A stretch of 8,204 bases of DNA from Fibrobacter sp. UBA4375 (lineage in GTDB: Bacteria; Fibrobacterota; Fibrobacteria; Fibrobacterales; Fibrobacteraceae). The notes beneath the pieces were generated by a model. The model made no database searches and had not been told where the DNA came from. It saw only the letters and a list, made by a program, of their open reading frames with translations. A program made the position numbers and the translations under genes. The DNA is taken from the NCBI GenBank assembly GCA_002391195.1, contig DGRZ01000014.1:1-8204 (forward strand), read 5' to 3'. Shown here piece by piece: positions 6,062 through 8,204 of the stretch (positions within the stretch are counted from its first letter, which is position 1; the number at the start of each line of letters is the position of its first letter).

Positions 6062-6093
6062 GTCTGCTAAGTTTGTCTATTAAATTCAGGTAA

Positions 6094-7485
6094 TTAGAAG
6101 TTCTGGTAATTGGGTGCGTCTGCAAGTCTTGGGCTGGTGTTGATTGTAGAGACGTACTTGTCCACCAGGTATTGCGGGCATTCCACTTCTTCCCAATAGA
6201 AGTTGGGGTTGTCTGCCGCCATGAACCAGTCGGCAAACCAGTTGCAACCCTGGAGTAGGTTGGGTATGCTAGAGAAAGCGCGGGAACAATAGCCTTTGAC
6301 GCAGGATTGGTAAGCTTCAAGGGAGGCGTCGGTGCCGATTTCTCTCTGGCAGTTGGTTAGGAATCCACCATACCCTTCGATGCCATTGCGCATATCAAAT
6401 CCGGTTTGTCGTGACAGGGCGTCAAAAGCTCCTACTCCACCACCAGGTACCATCAGGTCGAACTGGGTGGTACCGCCATCCACGTCATGTCCGATATTGG
6501 AGGCCATGGCGATAATGTGTTTCCCGGCCAAGGCTTGGTGTGTTTCCTTAGGCTTGTTGTAATCGCCTTCATTATGGAAATGGCCGTCGTACTGAAAGTG
6601 GTAGCATTTCCCGCAACCTTGGGTAGGTGGCCCGGCGACAAAGGCGTATGCCAGGGTGTCGTTTACGGCTACGGGAATCATGTCAGTACAGGCAAAGGCG
6701 AAGCCACCGTTGTCACAGGCGCTGACGGTTCCCTTGAGCCATGTTCCGTCTTCGCTCTTGGTGAAAGCGGGAATTTCTTCGTCTTGAATGCTGCAGTTTC
6801 TGGCGATTTGGTACGGATTGGCGTTTGCGTCCACTTTTTCCGACCAGGCGCAGTGGGGCTTGCAGGCGTCCCAGTAACGGGAGTTCCATCCGTTCCCGCT
6901 GCCGTGAGAAACGAGCAAATTGTTGTAAGAGGCTACAGGGTAACCTGTCGGGTCGGCGACACCACCTTGAACTTTTCCAAAAGAACTGCTGGATTCCTCG
7001 GTAGAGGAACTTGTGTTAGTTTCGTTGTTATTTGTACCATGGCTTTCACTGCTGCTTGAGTTGTTGTCGTTGTTGTTTCCTTCAGAAGAAGGGGCGCTCT
7101 GGGTAGAAGCGGCGCTCTGCACATCTTCCTTGGCCTGCTCCACTTTCTCGGGAGTGAGTTCGGTCAAGGCGCTTAGGTCAATATTTTCGACAGTAGTCCC
7201 GTCGTTCAGGGTCATGGTTCCTGTAGCGCTGTCAAAGGTCCCAATTTCGTTTCCCTTGGTGTCGGTGACCTTGCCGTCAATGTAAATGAGGTAGTTCTGA
7301 TTAAGGATGTTCTGATCGCTGGGCAGCCAGTAACAGTTGTTGGTCACCACGAATTCGGCGATTTCTTGGTTTTCGGCACAAGAGTCAACGCAGGTCGTGA
7401 CGGGCGAGGGGGAGTCGCTGCTGCACCCTCCCAAGAGTGCAAGACCAGAAATTAAAATGAGTCCGCTCAAAAAAGCAGTACGCAT
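6094..7485 (-). CDS. Lipoprotein endoglucanase, glycoside hydrolase family 45 (463 aa)
   Basis: GH45 enzymes cut internal beta-1,4 bonds of cellulose by inversion. The catalytic domain spans about 195-440. SRYWDACKPHCAW (202-214) matches the family signature [ST]TRYWDCCKPSCAW with catalytic base Asp206, and QFDLMVPGGGVGAF (341-354) carries catalytic acid Asp343. QGCGKCYHFQ and many cysteines indicate the usual disulfides. Residues 1-20 are a signal peptide ending LLGGC with lipidated Cys21, so the enzyme should be membrane-anchored. Residues 22-115 form a small N-terminal region (YIDGKVTDTKGNEIGTF, TLNDGTTVENIDLS) that I cannot assign. A Ser/Asn/Glu-rich linker (about 124-170) joins it to the catalytic domain. 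There is no carbohydrate-binding module or sorting domain at the C-terminus. ATG 7483-7485 has AAGGA (7494-7498) eight bases ahead. GH45 is mainly known from fungi and some animals, with few bacterial cases, Fibrobacter among them. The gene is monocistronic, with a terminator at 6032-6061 and a box array upstream. Confidence 0.9.
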   Translation of the reverse strand: MRTAFLSGLILISGLALLGGCSSDSPSPVTTCVDSCAENQEIAEFVVTNNCYWLPSDQNILNQNYLIYIDGKVTDTKGNEIGTFDSATGTMTLNDGTTVENIDLSALTELTPEKVEQAKEDVQSAASTQSAPSSEGNNNDNNSSSSESHGTNNNETNTSSSTEESSSSFGKVQGGVADPTGYPVASYNNLLVSHGSGNGWNSRYWDACKPHCAWSEKVDANANPYQIARNCSIQDEEIPAFTKSEDGTWLKGTVSACDNGGFAFACTDMIPVAVNDTLAYAFVAGPPTQGCGKCYHFQYDGHFHNEGDYNKPKETHQALAGKHIIAMASNIGHDVDGGTTQFDLMVPGGGVGAFDALSRQTGFDMRNGIEGYGGFLTNCQREIGTDASLEAYQSCVKGYCSRAFSSIPNLLQGCNWFADWFMAADNPNFYWEEVECPQYLVDKYVSTINTSPRLADAPNYQNF

Positions 7486-7593
7486 AAATCACTTCCTTTA
7501 GGTTTCCCCATCCCTGACAACAAGATAGTTATGTAGGTGATTGTTTTGAATACCAGGGAATGAAAAAAGATTTTTATGCGAGTCTAAATGTAA

Positions 7594-7672
7594 ACTTTGT
7601 AAAATTTTCACTTTGTAAAAATCTTTTTACAAATTTTTCGTATTCAATTCACATTTGCTGCCTTTTTTACAA
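7594..7672. promoter_or_regulatory. Array of ACTTTGTAAAA boxes with a perfect palindrome, upstream of GH45
   Basis: ACTTTGTAAAA occurs exactly twice as direct repeats at 7594-7604 and 7610-7620, 16 bases apart. TTTGTAAAAA (7612-7621) is mirrored by TTTTTACAAA (7624-7633) across two bases, a perfect ten-pair palindrome. A fourth, inverted copy TTTTTACAA lies at 7664-7672. The array is 110-190 bases upstream of the GH45 start, and spacing near one to two helical turns suits a dimeric repressor or activator. Being so AT-rich, part of the match could be chance. It lies more than 300 bases from tuf. Confidence 0.4.
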
Positions 7673-7798
7673 CCATCAGTTTAATATATGTTGATAAGTT
7701 GTTGGATTCGGGCAGGGACAATGCAAAATGTGCCTTTTTCTTATTAAATTCGCCATTTTTTGCTTACTACCCCTTTGTGAATAATATTGACGCCCATT

Positions 7799-7827
7799 AC
7801 GGTAAGGACCGTGGGGCTCGAACCCCA
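7799..7827. other. Two adjacent hairpins in the GH45-tuf spacer
   Basis: ACGGT (7799-7803) pairs with ACCGT (7808-7812) around AAGG, followed at once by GGGG (7813-7816) and CCCC (7823-7826) around CTCGAA. The - strand of the second reads GGGGTTCGAGCCCC, resembling a tRNA T-arm. However, its loop is six rather than seven bases and no anticodon or acceptor stem can be built. Function unknown; it could be structured RNA upstream of tuf or a remnant. Confidence 0.3.
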
Positions 7828-7864
7828 AAATTCCCCGTTTTTGCAAAAAATCAAAGAAAAATGC

Positions 7865-7892
7865 TTGCAATTATTTCTTGATTTACTAAATT
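7865..7892 (+). promoter_or_regulatory. Candidate tuf promoter
   Basis: TTGCAA (7865-7870) and TAAATT (7887-7892) are separated by 16 bases, each matching sigma-70 consensus at four of six positions. Transcription would start near 7899 and give a leader of about 100 bases. The leader can form small stems, for example GCTTC (7954-7958) with GAAGC (7966-7970). Tuf could also be served by another promoter in the spacer. Confidence 0.3.
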
Positions 7893-8001
7893 TGTGGCTC
7901 AATTTCGGCGAGTACCGCTTCCTATGCTCTCCGAAGTAACGGAAGTCCTTGAGGCTTCTTGACTTGAAGCGATAAACCTTCTGCTGAAGAAGAGGAATAA
8001 A

Positions 8002-8204
8002 ATGGCAAAAGAACATTTTGATAGAAGCAAGCCGCACTGCAACATCGGCACCATCGGCCACGTTGACCACGGCAAGACCACCCTGACCGCCGCAATCTGC
8101 ACGACCCTCGCAGCCCGCGGTCTGGCCGCCGCCAAGCGTTTCGACGAAATCGACAACGCTCCCGAAGAGAAGGCCCGCGGCATCACGATCAACACCTCCC
8201 ACGT
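8002..8204 (+). CDS. tuf: Elongation factor Tu, N-terminal part (3' end cut off by window)
   Basis: The reading frame starts at ATG 8002 with AGAGGA (7991-7996) five bases ahead and is open to the window edge, covering 67 full codons. The product begins MAKEHFDRSKPHCNIGTIGH and contains the GTP-binding P-loop GHVDHGKTTL. It continues through AICTTLAARG to EEKARGITINTSHV, which holds the switch I region with the invariant RGITI. This is the start of EF-Tu, the GTPase that brings aminoacyl-tRNA to the ribosome. Residues run as expected for a bacterial EF-Tu, with no insertion or break. The gene is preceded by 516 bases of non-coding sequence, so it likely opens its own transcript. Whether it heads a tuf-secE-nusG type cluster lies outside the window. 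Confidence 0.96.
   Translation, partial: MAKEHFDRSKPHCNIGTIGHVDHGKTTLTAAICTTLAARGLAAAKRFDEIDNAPEEKARGITINTSH

Larger units (their letters stand above)
7486..8001. other. Gene-free divergent region between GH45 and tuf
   Basis: These 516 bases hold control sequences rather than a gene. From left: the GH45 ribosome site, an AT-rich stretch with the TTTGTAAAA box array (7594-7672), TATATT on the - strand (7683-7688), two adjacent small hairpins (7799-7827), a candidate tuf promoter (7865-7892) and a hairpin-prone tuf leader. Overlapping short frames at 7676-7870 (-) and 7699-7881 (+) lack ribosome sites and recognisable content. I cannot fix the GH45 promoter: no -35/-10 pair has good spacing. 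Confidence 0.6.

Noticed and set aside
6487..7059. 190-codon + strand frame within the GH45 gene
   Set aside because: It is a shadow frame. The - strand frame encodes the complete GH45 signature and catalytic aspartates, and the + strand product has no recognisable domain or ribosome site.
7799..7840. tRNA gene, suggested by GGGGTTCGAGCCCC on the - strand
   Set aside because: The loop is six bases instead of seven, and no anticodon arm, D-arm or seven-pair acceptor stem can be formed with neighbouring sequence.
7699..7881. Short + strand frame (60 codons) in the GH45-tuf spacer
   Set aside because: It starts with TTG without a ribosome site, overlaps another equally poor frame on the other strand, and shows no recognisable domain.

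Overview
The window looks like chromosomal DNA from a Fibrobacter-type fibre-degrading bacterium. The strongest pointers are a complete 'Fibrobacter succinogenes major paralogous' (FISUMP) domain protein at 2737-3330 and a lipoprotein cellulase of glycoside hydrolase family 45 at 6094-7485. A secreted esterase (735-2207) ends in a domain resembling type IX secretion sorting signals. A LpxL-type acyltransferase fits a Gram-negative envelope. The species call is inference from protein families.

Layout: the left edge holds the 3' end of an aspartate kinase gene (1-236), a GTCATCCT...AGGATCC repeat and a clear terminator. A small + strand gene (364-618) follows, encoding three exact-period Cys/His repeats, then a second terminator. 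The secreted alpha/beta-hydrolase lies on the - strand with a recognisable promoter. From the divergent intergenic region, three + strand genes run close together: a zinc-ribbon protein, the FISUMP lipoprotein candidate and the acyltransferase. After a 185-base spacer with a palindromic repeat and a C-rich, G-poor tract comes a MurJ/MviN-family flippase (4430-6019). It converges on the GH45 gene across a hairpin whose T-run serves the - strand. Upstream of GH45 is an AT-rich region with an array of TTTGTAAAA boxes, then the leader and first 67 codons of tuf (EF-Tu), cut by the right edge.

Functional themes are plant-fibre breakdown (GH45 cellulase, esterase), envelope building (acyltransferase, MurJ-like flippase, FISUMP protein) and housekeeping (aspartate kinase, EF-Tu). 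I see no transposase, integrase, CRISPR array, rRNA or convincing tRNA. No single 'system' stands out. The least explained items are the Cys/His repeat protein, the palindromic box array before the cellulase gene, and the MurJ homologue with substitutions at positions usually conserved.
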